Positions 1 to 7,021 of a stretch of DNA of 16,164 nucleotides are shown here, piece by piece. Origin of the DNA: an uncultured bacterium (GTDB lineage Bacteria; Pseudomonadota; Gammaproteobacteria; Burkholderiales; Burkholderiaceae_D). Where the stretch lies: NCBI GenBank assembly GCA_903872555.1, contig CAIQLE010000190.1, positions 1 to 16,164 of the forward strand, given 5' to 3'. A program made the translations under genes and the position numbers. The notes beneath the pieces were generated by a model, which worked only from the letters and a program-made list of their open reading frames with translations, ran no database searches and was not told the origin of the DNA. Numbering within the stretch: position 1 is the stretch's first letter; each line of letters opens with the position of its first letter.

Positions 1-203
1 ATTTTGGTGGGGATATTGCTTAGCCGGTGATTCTAGCATGAAAGCGCTGTTTTCGGTCCATCTAAGCCACCCACTGTCCCTGCAGGGCCCCTGCAAACTC
101 AGGCTAGACGGGCTGATTGAAATTCAGGTAAATTCATGTTTTAACAGTTTGCTATTCTGGCACTGTCGCAGTAAATTGTTGCATATTTAAAAACGGAGGT
201 CGC
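1..203. other. Non-coding leader upstream of the yccA-like gene
   Basis: No convincing coding frame is seen on either strand here. It holds a 10-bp palindrome, CCCTGCAGGG, at 78-87, and two direct copies of AAATTCA at 120-126 and 130-136 whose starts are exactly 10 bp apart, just upstream of the candidate promoter. A strong Shine-Dalgarno, GGAGG, lies at 195-199, 4 nt before the ATG. Confidence 0.5.
149..177 (+). promoter_or_regulatory. Candidate sigma-70 promoter for the yccA-like gene
   Basis: A TTGCTA hexamer at 149-154 (4 of 6 matches to TTGACA) and TAAATT at 172-177 (4 of 6 to TATAAT) are separated by 17 bp, the preferred spacing. The start codon follows about 26 bp after the -10 box. 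This is the only well-spaced pair I see in the 203-bp leader. Both boxes are imperfect, so this is an inference. Confidence 0.3.
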
Positions 204-896
204 ATGAACCAGCCCTTTTCCACGATTTATACAGATTCCAGTGATGCACTGGCCGTAAGACACCGCGTACTGCGCAATACCTACTGGCTGCTGGCGCTGT
301 CCATGGTCCCGACCGTACTGGGTGCCTGGATAGGCGTGCAAATGAATTTCTCCTTCCTCAGCGGCAGCCCGATGCTGGGTTTCATCGCTTTTATGGCCAT
401 CGCCTTCGGTTTTTTCTATGTGATTGAAAAAACCAAGAATTCCGCAGCGGGCGTCGCGGTTCTGCTGGGCTTCACCTTCTTCATGGGTCTGATGCTGTCG
501 CGCATGATCGCTCAGATTCTGCATTTCTCGAATGGCGCATCACTCATCATGACGGCCTTTGGCGGCACTGGGCTGGTGTTTGCCACCATGGCCTCTATCG
601 CTACCACCAGCAAACGTGATTTCTCCGGCTTGTCGAGCTGGTTGTTTGCGGGCGTGGTTGTGATCATGCTGGCAGCCATTGCAAATATTTTTCTGCAAAT
701 GCCGGTCTTGCAGATCGTGATTTCTGCGATTGCCGTCGCTATTTTCTCTGCCTACATCTTGTTTGATGTGCAGCGCATCATCAATGGCGGCGAAACCAAT
801 TACATCACTGCCACACTGGCGATTTATCTTGATCTTTACAATGTGTTCGTAAACTTGCTGGCGCTGCTGGGCATTTTTGGCGGCGAACGCGATTAA
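204..896 (+). CDS. yccA: Bax inhibitor-1/YccA family inner-membrane protein
   Basis: This 230-residue, highly hydrophobic protein has about seven predicted membrane segments, as expected for the Bax-inhibitor-1 (UPF0005/TMBIM) family. The N-terminal HRVLRNTYWLLALS stretch and the C-terminal ILFDVQRIINGGETNYITAT followed by LYNVFVNLLALLG match the family signature and are close to E. coli YccA. YccA binds the FtsH protease and modulates its action on membrane substrates such as SecY; whether this protein does the same is inferred from similarity. The ATG is supported by GGAGG 4 nt upstream. It is the only plus-strand gene in the window and converges on rlmD, with a terminator between them. The family assignment is sure, the specific YccA name less so, because several BI-1 paralogues exist in proteobacteria. 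Confidence 0.93.
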   Translation: MNQPFSTIYTDSSDALAVRHRVLRNTYWLLALSMVPTVLGAWIGVQMNFSFLSGSPMLGFIAFMAIAFGFFYVIEKTKNSAAGVAVLLGFTFFMGLMLSRMIAQILHFSNGASLIMTAFGGTGLVFATMASIATTSKRDFSGLSSWLFAGVVVIMLAAIANIFLQMPVLQIVISAIAVAIFSAYILFDVQRIINGGETNYITATLAIYLDLYNVFVNLLALLGIFGGERD

Positions 897-945
897 ACAT
901 CATCGCGCCTGAGCGCAGCGCATAATACGAGCGCTTCATAAAAAT

Positions 946-971
946 AAAGCCGACCTCTTGGGGTCGGCTTT
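946..971. terminator. Bidirectional intrinsic terminator between yccA-like gene and rlmD
   Basis: A perfect 10-bp stem, AAAGCCGACC (946-955) with GGTCGGCTTT (962-971), closes a 6-nt loop. Read leftwards (for rlmD), the stem runs into TTTATTTTTATG, an excellent U-tract. Read rightwards (for the yccA-like gene), the U-tract is weaker (TTTGTTCATTTT). It sits between two convergent stop codons at 896 and 1033, so it plausibly ends both transcripts. Confidence 0.88.
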
Positions 972-1032
972 GTTCATTTTGGCGCTGTGTTATGAATAAA
1001 GACCACCCATCCCAGGTTGGCATCATCTTCAG

Positions 1033-2385
1033 TTAAATACGATCAAACACCGCCATCGATTCCACATGTGCCGTATGCGGGAACATATTCACCACGCCAG
1101 CCTGAGCTAACTGGTAAGCACCGGAATTCACCAGCAGACCCGCATCACGCGCCAGCGTTGCGGGATTGCAGGAAACATAGACGATACGTACGGGACAAGC
1201 CTCAGGTTCGGTCAGGACCAGTTCTGCGATAGCTTTGCAGATCTCCGCTGCGCCTTCGCGGGGCGGGTCGATCAGCATGCGGTCAAAGCGTCCGAGTGCT
1301 TTCAGGTCCTCTTGAGAAAAATCAAACAGATTGCGGTTATAAAACGTGGTTTTCTTATCCAGTCCGTTCACGATAGCGTTCTGCAATGAACGCTCGGTCA
1401 GTGCCGCACTGCCTTCTATCCCCACCACTTCACGCGCCTGCGTGGCCAGTGGCAAAGTGAAATTCCCCAGCCCGCAAAACAGATCGGCGACACGATCGGT
1501 AGGCTGCGCTTGCAACAGGCGCAGCGCACGATCGACCAGAACGCGATTGATCTGGTGATTTACCTGCGTAAAGTCGGTCGGTCTGAAAGGCATCGTCACG
1601 CCGAATTCAGGTAAACGGTAATGCAGCTCGCTGTCGGCAGGATAGAAAGGCAAGGCCGTTTCCGGACCTTTAGTCTGCAGCCACCAGTGAATCTTCCATT
1701 CATCAGCGAAGGCTATCAGTTGTTCTTTATCCTGCTCACTGAGCTCTTGCATGATGCGCGCCACCATCACGATGACTTTGCCCTGCTCATCCTCGCCCAC
1801 TGCCAACTCGATCTGTGGCAATTTATCGCGAATGCTCAGACCTGAGATCAGCTGACGCAGGGGTACCAGCATGGCCGATACTTCAGGAGGGAGAATCTCG
1901 CAGGTCTTCATATCGGCAATGAAGCTCGACCGGCGCTCATGAAAGCCGATCAACACACCACCTTTTTTAGCGACATATCTGACGGACATACGGGCGCGAT
2001 AACGATAGCCCCAGTCCGGCCCCTGAATCGGACGCATCATATGCGCTGCGCTGACCTTGCCCAGATGGTGCAGATTATCTTCCAGCACACGCTGCTTGAT
2101 CGCGACCTGAGCCGAGGAATGCAGATGCTGCATGGCGCAGCCACCGCACATGCCAAAGTAGACGCATTTGGGTTTGACACGCAAAGCCGACTCATGCAGA
2201 AGCTCCGTCATATCGGCGGCTTCCCATTTGGCTTTTCTGCGATAGGACTTGAAGCGCACGCGCTCAGCCGGCAGAGCGCCTTCGACAAAAATCACTTTGC
2301 CGGGGCTGCCATCCTCGTTCGGAAGATGACCAACGCCACGCGCTTCCATGTCGAGCGACTCGATATCAATGATCTGATCTTGCAT
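1033..2385 (-). CDS. rlmD: 23S rRNA (uracil-1939-C5)-methyltransferase RlmD
   Basis: This SAM-dependent enzyme methylates U1939 of 23S rRNA to 5-methyluridine. With the ATG start it has 450 residues: an N-terminal TRAM RNA-binding region (about 1-60), an iron-sulfur cluster site of C74, C80 and C83 (CVYFGMCGGC) plus C162, and a C-terminal Rossmann methyltransferase domain with SAM motif DLFCGLGNFTLPLA (301-314), IDPPREGA, and catalytic C406 in VSCNPATLARD. All the cluster and catalytic residues of E. coli RlmD are present. The frame is open up to a TTG at 2418, which would add 11 residues. I prefer the ATG because the TRAM domain begins right there, but neither start has a clear Shine-Dalgarno. 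It is the last gene of the minus-strand series, 66 nt after the exonuclease. Confidence 0.95.
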   Translation of the reverse strand: MQDQIIDIESLDMEARGVGHLPNEDGSPGKVIFVEGALPAERVRFKSYRRKAKWEAADMTELLHESALRVKPKCVYFGMCGGCAMQHLHSSAQVAIKQRVLEDNLHHLGKVSAAHMMRPIQGPDWGYRYRARMSVRYVAKKGGVLIGFHERRSSFIADMKTCEILPPEVSAMLVPLRQLISGLSIRDKLPQIELAVGEDEQGKVIVMVARIMQELSEQDKEQLIAFADEWKIHWWLQTKGPETALPFYPADSELHYRLPEFGVTMPFRPTDFTQVNHQINRVLVDRALRLLQAQPTDRVADLFCGLGNFTLPLATQAREVVGIEGSAALTERSLQNAIVNGLDKKTTFYNRNLFDFSQEDLKALGRFDRMLIDPPREGAAEICKAIAELVLTEPEACPVRIVYVSCNPATLARDAGLLVNSGAYQLAQAGVVNMFPHTAHVESMAVFDRI

Positions 2386-2430
2386 AAGGACTGCCGGTGA
2401 ATGTGAACTAGCCGGCAATTTTACCGCTTG

Positions 2431-2454
2431 TTAGCTGATTAGCTCATTAGCTCA
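2431..2454. repeat. Three tandem 8-bp units at the exonuclease stop codon
   Basis: TTAGCTGA, TTAGCTCA and TTAGCTCA lie head to tail (2431-2438, 2439-2446, 2447-2454); the first differs at one base. On the coding (minus) strand the array supplies the exonuclease TGA at 2452-2454, followed by further TAA/TGA triplets. It may be a small slippage expansion, and no function is evident. Confidence 0.7.
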
Positions 2455-3225
2455 TTTCCATGCAGCGAGATATTCCTGCCATGGCTGGGCTTCCAGTTTT
2501 TGCAGCGATGTGCGCACCAGAGTGATCTCAGCTTCATAGCTTTCACGTGTCAGCTGACCGCGCAGCAGCAAGTAACGGCAATACACGAGATAGGTATTCA
2601 CCACATCAGTCTCGCAATAGTCGCGGATTTCGCCCAGACGTCCTTCCTGATACAGGGACCAGACTTGCGATCCATCGACACCCATTTTGCCGGGAAATCC
2701 ACACAGCTTGGCCAGATCATCCAGCGGTGCATTGGCGCGGCCCGTATACATGGCCAGATGATCCATCAGATCCAGATGGCGGGTGTGATAGCGCGAGAGA
2801 TAGCTATTCCATTTGAAATCACGATCATCTTCGCCCTGCTCCCAGAAACGCGAAGCACTGGCACCGTGAATCAGTGCGCGGTAATTCAGTACCGGCAAAT
2901 CAAAACCGCCACCATTCCACGACACCAGCTGCGGCGTGTAACGATCAATGATGCGATAAAAATCCTGCACCAGTTTAGCTTCACCATCTTCCAGCGAACC
3001 TAGCGAGCGAACGCGGAAACCTTCATCATCTCTGAATACACAAGAAATGGCAGCGACGCGATGCAGATGATGTTGCAGAAAATCTGATCCGGTTTTTTCT
3101 CGGCGGGCCGCAAAGGCTTGTGCTGCCACTTCGACATCCGGCACTTCGGGACCATGCCCCAGCAAAGCACGCAGACCTGTCACATCGGGAATGGTTTCGA
3201 TATCAAATACCAGTACTGGAATCAC
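2452..3225 (-). CDS. Predicted DEDDy 3'-5' exonuclease, PolB-related
   Basis: This 257-residue protein belongs to the predicted 3'-5' exonuclease family related to the proofreading domain of PolB (DNA_pol_B_exo2). The DEDD catalytic set is visible: D8 and E10 in VFDIET (ExoI), D109 in [11 protein letters not shown] (ExoII), and Y203 with D207 in [11 protein letters not shown] (ExoIII, the Y form). There is no polymerase domain, so it is a stand-alone nuclease; its substrate is unknown to me. The start is a GTG at 3223-3225 that overlaps the rpoS stop (GTGA), with an AAGGA Shine-Dalgarno at 3235-3239, 9 nt upstream and inside rpoS. Translation is therefore probably coupled to rpoS. rlmD follows. 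Family assignment is strong; biological role is open. Confidence 0.9.
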   Translation of the reverse strand: MIPVLVFDIETIPDVTGLRALLGHGPEVPDVEVAAQAFAARREKTGSDFLQHHLHRVAAISCVFRDDEGFRVRSLGSLEDGEAKLVQDFYRIIDRYTPQLVSWNGGGFDLPVLNYRALIHGASASRFWEQGEDDRDFKWNSYLSRYHTRHLDLMDHLAMYTGRANAPLDDLAKLCGFPGKMGVDGSQVWSLYQEGRLGEIRDYCETDVVNTYLVYCRYLLLRGQLTRESYEAEITLVRTSLQKLEAQPWQEYLAAWK

Positions 3226-4208
3226 AGAAAAGCATCCTTACCGACACCGCGCGCCATCATGGTTTTTTTCAGACGTATCAGACCTTCTTGCTGTATCTGC
3301 CGCACCCGTTCGCGGGTAATCCCCATTTCATCGGCTAATTCTTCCAGCGTTGCCGGATCGCCGTTATCAAGACCGAAGCGGCGCATGATCACCTGACGCT
3401 GCTTGATCGGTATGCCGTTGAGCCATTTGCGCACCATGAGGATCATTTCGTGATGCTCTGCATGAATATCCGGCTCGCTCTCGGCAGCGGCTGCCAGCAA
3501 ATCCAGCAGGCTGGCATGCGGATCACTCTCTAAGGGCGTATCAAGCGAAGCCACATGCTCGGCCATGCCAAGGATGCCCTGCACTTCATCCACACTGCGT
3601 TCAATCAGATGAGCAATATCTTCTATCTTTGCATCATGGCCATCTGACAGCCGTGCTTCAAGATGGTATTTGGCGCGCAGCACCAGATTGAGTTCACGAA
3701 TGCGATGCACGGGTAAGCGTATGGTGCGCGCCTGATTCATGATGGCGCGCTCTATGCTCTGTCTTATCCACCAGGTGGCATAAGTAGAAAATCGAAAGCC
3801 ACGCTCAGGCTCAAATTTGCTGATGGCATGCATGAGGCCCAGATTGCCCTCTTCGATCAGATCGAGCAGTACCACACCACGATTAACATAGTGCTTGGCA
3901 ATCGATACGACCAGCCGCAGATTATGTTCAATCATGATCTGGCGGGCAGAAAAATCGCCTTGCTTGGCCAGCGTTGAATAATGCACTTCTTCCTGCGGGC
4001 TCAGTAATGGACGCAGGCCTATCTGATTTAAATAATGCTGAGTGGCGTCACTCGACAGTTCAGACGCCAGTAAATTGCGGAATTCATCTATCCCACTCTC
4101 AGTCACCGGTGTTTCTATCGCGCTGTTTTCGTCCAACTCCTTATCGTCCAGCGGTGTGCCGGGCAGCGCATCGTCTGGCTCTTCTGAGGAAGTGGGTTGA
4201 TGTTTCAT
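3222..4208 (-). CDS. rpoS: RNA polymerase sigma factor RpoS (sigma S)
   Basis: This is a 328-residue group 2 sigma-70 factor, the master regulator of stationary-phase and general stress responses. It has an acidic, variable N-terminus (1-50), region 1.2 from about 55 (YLNQIG), regions 2.1-2.4 at about 90-160 including [20 protein letters not shown] (136-155), region 3 at about 165-245, and the region 4.2 helix-turn-helix at 286-315 ([20 protein letters not shown]). Full-length region 1.1 is absent, as expected for RpoS. Gene order pcm-nlpD-rpoS agrees with the identification. The ATG directly follows the nlpD stop codon (TGA then ATG, no gap) and has no obvious Shine-Dalgarno, which suggests re-initiation after nlpD. 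By analogy with enterobacteria, a separate rpoS promoter may lie inside nlpD, but I could not identify one. R171 stands where E. coli sigma S has K173, the RssB contact, so the basic charge is kept. Confidence 0.97.
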   Translation of the reverse strand: MKHQPTSSEEPDDALPGTPLDDKELDENSAIETPVTESGIDEFRNLLASELSSDATQHYLNQIGLRPLLSPQEEVHYSTLAKQGDFSARQIMIEHNLRLVVSIAKHYVNRGVVLLDLIEEGNLGLMHAISKFEPERGFRFSTYATWWIRQSIERAIMNQARTIRLPVHRIRELNLVLRAKYHLEARLSDGHDAKIEDIAHLIERSVDEVQGILGMAEHVASLDTPLESDPHASLLDLLAAAAESEPDIHAEHHEMILMVRKWLNGIPIKQRQVIMRRFGLDNGDPATLEELADEMGITRERVRQIQQEGLIRLKKTMMARGVGKDAFL

Positions 4209-5171
4209 TCAGCGAGTGGGCAGCAAACCTGTCGGATCGACCGCTTTACCGAGTTGACGTATTTCAAAATGAAGTTTGACTCTGTCTGCATCCGTATCAC
4301 CCATCTCGGCAATACGCTGTCCCCTGGAGACGGTTTGACCTTCATTCACCAGTATGGTTTTGTTGTGCGCATACGCGCTAACCACCCCATCGCTATGATC
4401 GACGATCACCAGGTTGCCATAGCCGCGCATATTCTTTGCGTAAAGCACCGTTCCATCACTGGCAGACACGACCGCCTGACCTGACTGACCTGCAATGTCG
4501 ATACCCTTGCGCGCAGCATCAAAACCATTGATGACTTTGCCATCGGTGGGCCAGATAAACCGGCCGCTGGCGATGGGCTTGTCGGCCGCTTTATCAGAGG
4601 CTTTGTCATTTGGTTTATCGTTCAGCTTGTCTGCAGGATTTTTTGCCGCATCCACAGTCTGAGCCGGCAGGACATCACCGCGCTGCAGATCGGCCAGTGC
4701 CTGATCTGAGTACAGCACTTTATTGCCCAGCGGCCCGGTCTTGAACGCAGTCGTCACACGTATCGAAGGCATGGCGCTTGTCTGCGGTGCGACAGGCTGA
4801 TTTCCATCCAGCGCATGCATTTCCATACCCGAATTTACAGGCACGCTGGCGGTGCGCACACCTGCTGGTGACGCCACCCTTAAGGACTGACCCAGCTTGA
4901 TCTCATTCGGATTGGACAAATTATTCCATTCCACCAGATCACGCCAGTTCTGACTGAATTGCTGGGCTATACGGAATAAGGTGTCGCCTTTTTTAACTGT
5001 ATAAAAACCGGGCGCATCAGTCACTTGCTCTGGCTGTTGGGATGATTTTTTTGTGTCAGATGAACGGGTGGCGGTGCGATCGTCAATCGGCGCATGGGAT
5101 GGCATGTCCGTACAGCCGGTCAGAAACAGAACGGGCATAGACAACAAAAAGAGAAATGTATTTAAACGCAT
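4209..5171 (-). CDS. nlpD: NlpD: outer-membrane lipoprotein with LysM and degenerate LytM domain, amidase activator
   Basis: This 320-residue lipoprotein has a signal peptide ending in lipobox LTGC, so C20 is lipidated. A LysM peptidoglycan-binding domain covers about 56-99 (FYTVKKGDTLFRIAQQF), followed by a Ser/Thr/Pro-rich linker, a charged repeat at 180-198 and a LytM/M23 domain at about 201-315. Two of the four zinc ligands of active LytM enzymes are replaced: R221 instead of His in the HxGxD motif, and K299 instead of the first His of HxH. D225, H269 and H301 remain. E. coli NlpD is degenerate in the same way and acts by activating amidase AmiC during daughter-cell separation, so an activator role is inferred. 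It has a weak Shine-Dalgarno (AGG, 9 nt upstream), lies 56 nt after pcm, and abuts rpoS. Confidence 0.94.
   Translation of the reverse strand: MRLNTFLFLLSMPVLFLTGCTDMPSHAPIDDRTATRSSDTKKSSQQPEQVTDAPGFYTVKKGDTLFRIAQQFSQNWRDLVEWNNLSNPNEIKLGQSLRVASPAGVRTASVPVNSGMEMHALDGNQPVAPQTSAMPSIRVTTAFKTGPLGNKVLYSDQALADLQRGDVLPAQTVDAAKNPADKLNDKPNDKASDKAADKPIASGRFIWPTDGKVINGFDAARKGIDIAGQSGQAVVSASDGTVLYAKNMRGYGNLVIVDHSDGVVSAYAHNKTILVNEGQTVSRGQRIAEMGDTDADRVKLHFEIRQLGKAVDPTGLLPTR
4579..4638 (-). repeat. Five imperfect 12-bp units coding an Asp-Lys-rich linker in NlpD
   Basis: Five diverged 12-bp units run from 4579 to 4638, each beginning TT(A/G)TC on the plus strand. They encode a four-residue repeat built around Asp-Lys (DKLN, DKPN, DKAS, DKAA, with a following DKPI) at about residues 181-200 of NlpD. 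The repeat forms a flexible, charged spacer between the LysM and LytM domains. Its length may vary between strains by unit gain or loss. Confidence 0.7.
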
Positions 5172-5219
5172 GCTTGATCGCCTGGCTGTTTCAGTTGCTG
5201 CAATTGCTTTTATTGAGCA

Positions 5220-5244
5220 CCGGCACCTCAGCCAAAGGTGCCGG
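5220..5244 (-). other. Stable hairpin overlapping the pcm stop codon, upstream of nlpD
   Basis: A perfect 9-bp GC-rich stem, CCGGCACCT (5220-5228) with AGGTGCCGG (5236-5244), closes a 7-nt loop. It includes the last five pcm codons and the TGA at 5228-5230. On the transcribed strand it is followed by TGCTCAATAAAAGC, which is not a U-tract, so it is unlikely to be an efficient intrinsic terminator. An mRNA-stability, processing or partial-attenuation element ahead of nlpD-rpoS is possible. Confidence 0.6.
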
Positions 5245-6235
5245 GTCTGAGCGGCACAAAATGGCAGGGCTCCAGTGTTTCACTCATCCATTCATTGCGG
5301 GCGGTGCGCGTCAGCAAAGTCAGCACCTGATTGCGCTCCCCCACGGGTGCCACCAGACGACCGCCGATAGCCATCTGATCCAGTAAGCCCTGCGGTATTT
5401 CCAGCCCCGCTGCTGCCAGAATAATGCCATCGAAAGGTCCGGCCTGAGGCAGTCCCAACATACCATCGCCATAGTGCAGCCTGAGATTGGCAATGCGTAA
5501 AGGTCGCAGATTGGTACGTGCCAGCTCATGCATAGGCCGTATGCGCTCTATGGAATAGACCTCATTGGCAACCTGTGCCAGTACGGCCGCCTGATAGCCG
5601 CAGCCCGTGCCTATCTCCAACACTTTCCCTAAGCGGCCACTGATACCACCACGCATGACTTCAATCATGCGTGCCACGATGTAGGGCTGAGAAATCGTCT
5701 GGTGATAACCGATAGGCAGTGAGGCATCGATGTAAGCCTGACTGGCCAGACCCGGTTCAAGAAAGTAATGGCGTGGCACCGCTTCCATGGCCGACAGCAC
5801 CGCAGGATCACTGACGCCCTGTTGGGCAATGCGTTGCACCATGGCTTTGCGCACCGCCTCTGATACCAGCGGCAAGTCGCTGCGCTCACTCGCATGCGTG
5901 GCCATAGGTTTGGGCAGCGTGCTGCCGGAACTGCCTGATCTTGAGCTGGCAAAGCCGGTACTGGTGCTTGTAATTTTCGTACTGCTTACAGGGGGGGTAT
6001 TGGCTGTCGAAGCCGATGAGCCCGAAACACCTCGGGCACCTGTGACAGGCCGGCTGGTCTTGCCCGCTGTGGCAGAGCTTGATGCAGAGGCGGCATGTCG
6101 TGCTGCATTCTGAGTGGCCGTCTGCAGGCTGTTCATGCGCGGCGACGTCACTGCTTTTTTGCGACCAGCATCACCCGTCACAAAATCCAGTGTAAGTGGA
6201 AATCGTTTCTTGGGAGCGCCTTCGCTTTCACTCAT
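5228..6235 (-). CDS. pcm: Protein-L-isoaspartate O-methyltransferase with long N-terminal extension
   Basis: This cytoplasmic repair enzyme methylates isoaspartyl residues in aged proteins using SAM. The catalytic core covers about 125-335, with [34 protein letters not shown] (substrate region), SAM motif [16 protein letters not shown] (205-219), YSIERI and the C-terminal [18 protein letters not shown]. At 335 residues it is much longer than the roughly 208-residue E. coli Pcm. The first 120 residues hold a short basic segment (PKKRFPLTL) and then a Ser/Thr/Ala-rich, probably disordered tract. I recall similar extensions in Burkholderia Pcm, so this looks clade-typical and not a wrong start. 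The ATG overlaps the surE TGA (ATGA), which supports this start and implies translational coupling. An internal ATG at residue 111 could give a core-only form. Confidence 0.95.
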   Translation of the reverse strand: MSESEGAPKKRFPLTLDFVTGDAGRKKAVTSPRMNSLQTATQNAARHAASASSSATAGKTSRPVTGARGVSGSSASTANTPPVSSTKITSTSTGFASSRSGSSGSTLPKPMATHASERSDLPLVSEAVRKAMVQRIAQQGVSDPAVLSAMEAVPRHYFLEPGLASQAYIDASLPIGYHQTISQPYIVARMIEVMRGGISGRLGKVLEIGTGCGYQAAVLAQVANEVYSIERIRPMHELARTNLRPLRIANLRLHYGDGMLGLPQAGPFDGIILAAAGLEIPQGLLDQMAIGGRLVAPVGERNQVLTLLTRTARNEWMSETLEPCHFVPLRPGTFG

Positions 6236-6969
6236 ATCAGTGCCTGTTTCAAACGATCCAGTTGTGCGTTATGAGTCAAATCTATCTGCAGCGGCGTGAC
6301 CGAAACCCAGCCATTTTCAGTGGCATGGAAGTCCGTGCCTTCACTGAATTCCTTCGCCTTACCCACCGGGCCTATCCAGAAAATCTCATTACCCTGCGGA
6401 TCTTTAGCACGAATCACAGGTTCGGATTCATGTCGCTTGCCCAGACGGGTCGCAACAACAGTCTGCAATTGCTCATAAGACCGGTTCGGTATGTTCACGT
6501 TCAGCAGAAAAGGTTTGTGAAGCTGATCCAGACGGCGCAGCACCATATCTTTGGCCACCCGTGCCGCTGCATCCAGATTCAGCCAGCCATGATCTACCTG
6601 AGAAAAAGCCATCGCCGGAATGCCAAAAAGGAAACCCTCAGTCGCTGCTGCCACGGTACCAGAATATAAGGTGTCGTCACCCATGTTCTGGCCCTGATTG
6701 ATACCCGAAATAACAAGATCAGGGCGCTCATCGAGCATGCCAGTGAGAGCGATATGTACACAGTCGCTGGGCGTGCCATTAACGGAATAGAAACCATTGG
6801 CAGCGCGCACCACGCGCAGTGGGCGATCCAGAGTCAGGGAATTGGAGGAGCCGGAGCGATTGCTGTCCGGCGCCACCACCACGATATCGCCGACCGTCGC
6901 TAACTGCTCAGCCAGGGCGTTGATGCCGGGAGCGAGATAACCGTCGTCATTGCTAATCAGAATTTTCAT
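6232..6969 (-). CDS. surE: 5'/3'-nucleotidase SurE
   Basis: SurE is a metal-dependent phosphatase that removes phosphate from nucleoside monophosphates and short polyphosphates; in enterobacteria it is a stationary-phase survival gene beside pcm. The 245-residue protein has the NDDG metal site (D8, D9), S39 in [14 protein letters not shown], and N91 in [20 protein letters not shown], all conserved in the family. The length matches the usual 245-260. The reading frame stays open upstream to 7113, but those 48 residues run into the yoaA-like gene and do not resemble SurE, so I start at the ATG at 6967-6969, the family N-terminus ([10 protein letters not shown]). The Shine-Dalgarno is weak (AGGT, about 13 nt upstream). 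The stop overlaps the pcm start by 4 nt. Confidence 0.96.
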   Translation of the reverse strand: MKILISNDDGYLAPGINALAEQLATVGDIVVVAPDSNRSGSSNSLTLDRPLRVVRAANGFYSVNGTPSDCVHIALTGMLDERPDLVISGINQGQNMGDDTLYSGTVAAATEGFLFGIPAMAFSQVDHGWLNLDAAARVAKDMVLRRLDQLHKPFLLNVNIPNRSYEQLQTVVATRLGKRHESEPVIRAKDPQGNEIFWIGPVGKAKEFSEGTDFHATENGWVSVTPLQIDLTHNAQLDRLKQALI

Positions 6970-7021
6970 TGCGGCGATTTTACCTGAATGCAGTGCCAGA
7001 AAATTTACAGTTTGATGACGA

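Noticed and set aside
141..524. 127-codon minus-strand open frame over the start of the yccA-like gene
   Set aside because: It is rich in His, Gln and Arg, overlaps a certain membrane-protein gene and its promoter region, and resembles no family.
4995..5030. Possible internal rpoS promoter in nlpD (TATACA on the minus strand at 4998-5003)
   Set aside because: The sequence 17 bp upstream (AAGTGA) does not resemble a -35 box, there is no extended -10, and the bases are explained by the LysM coding sequence.
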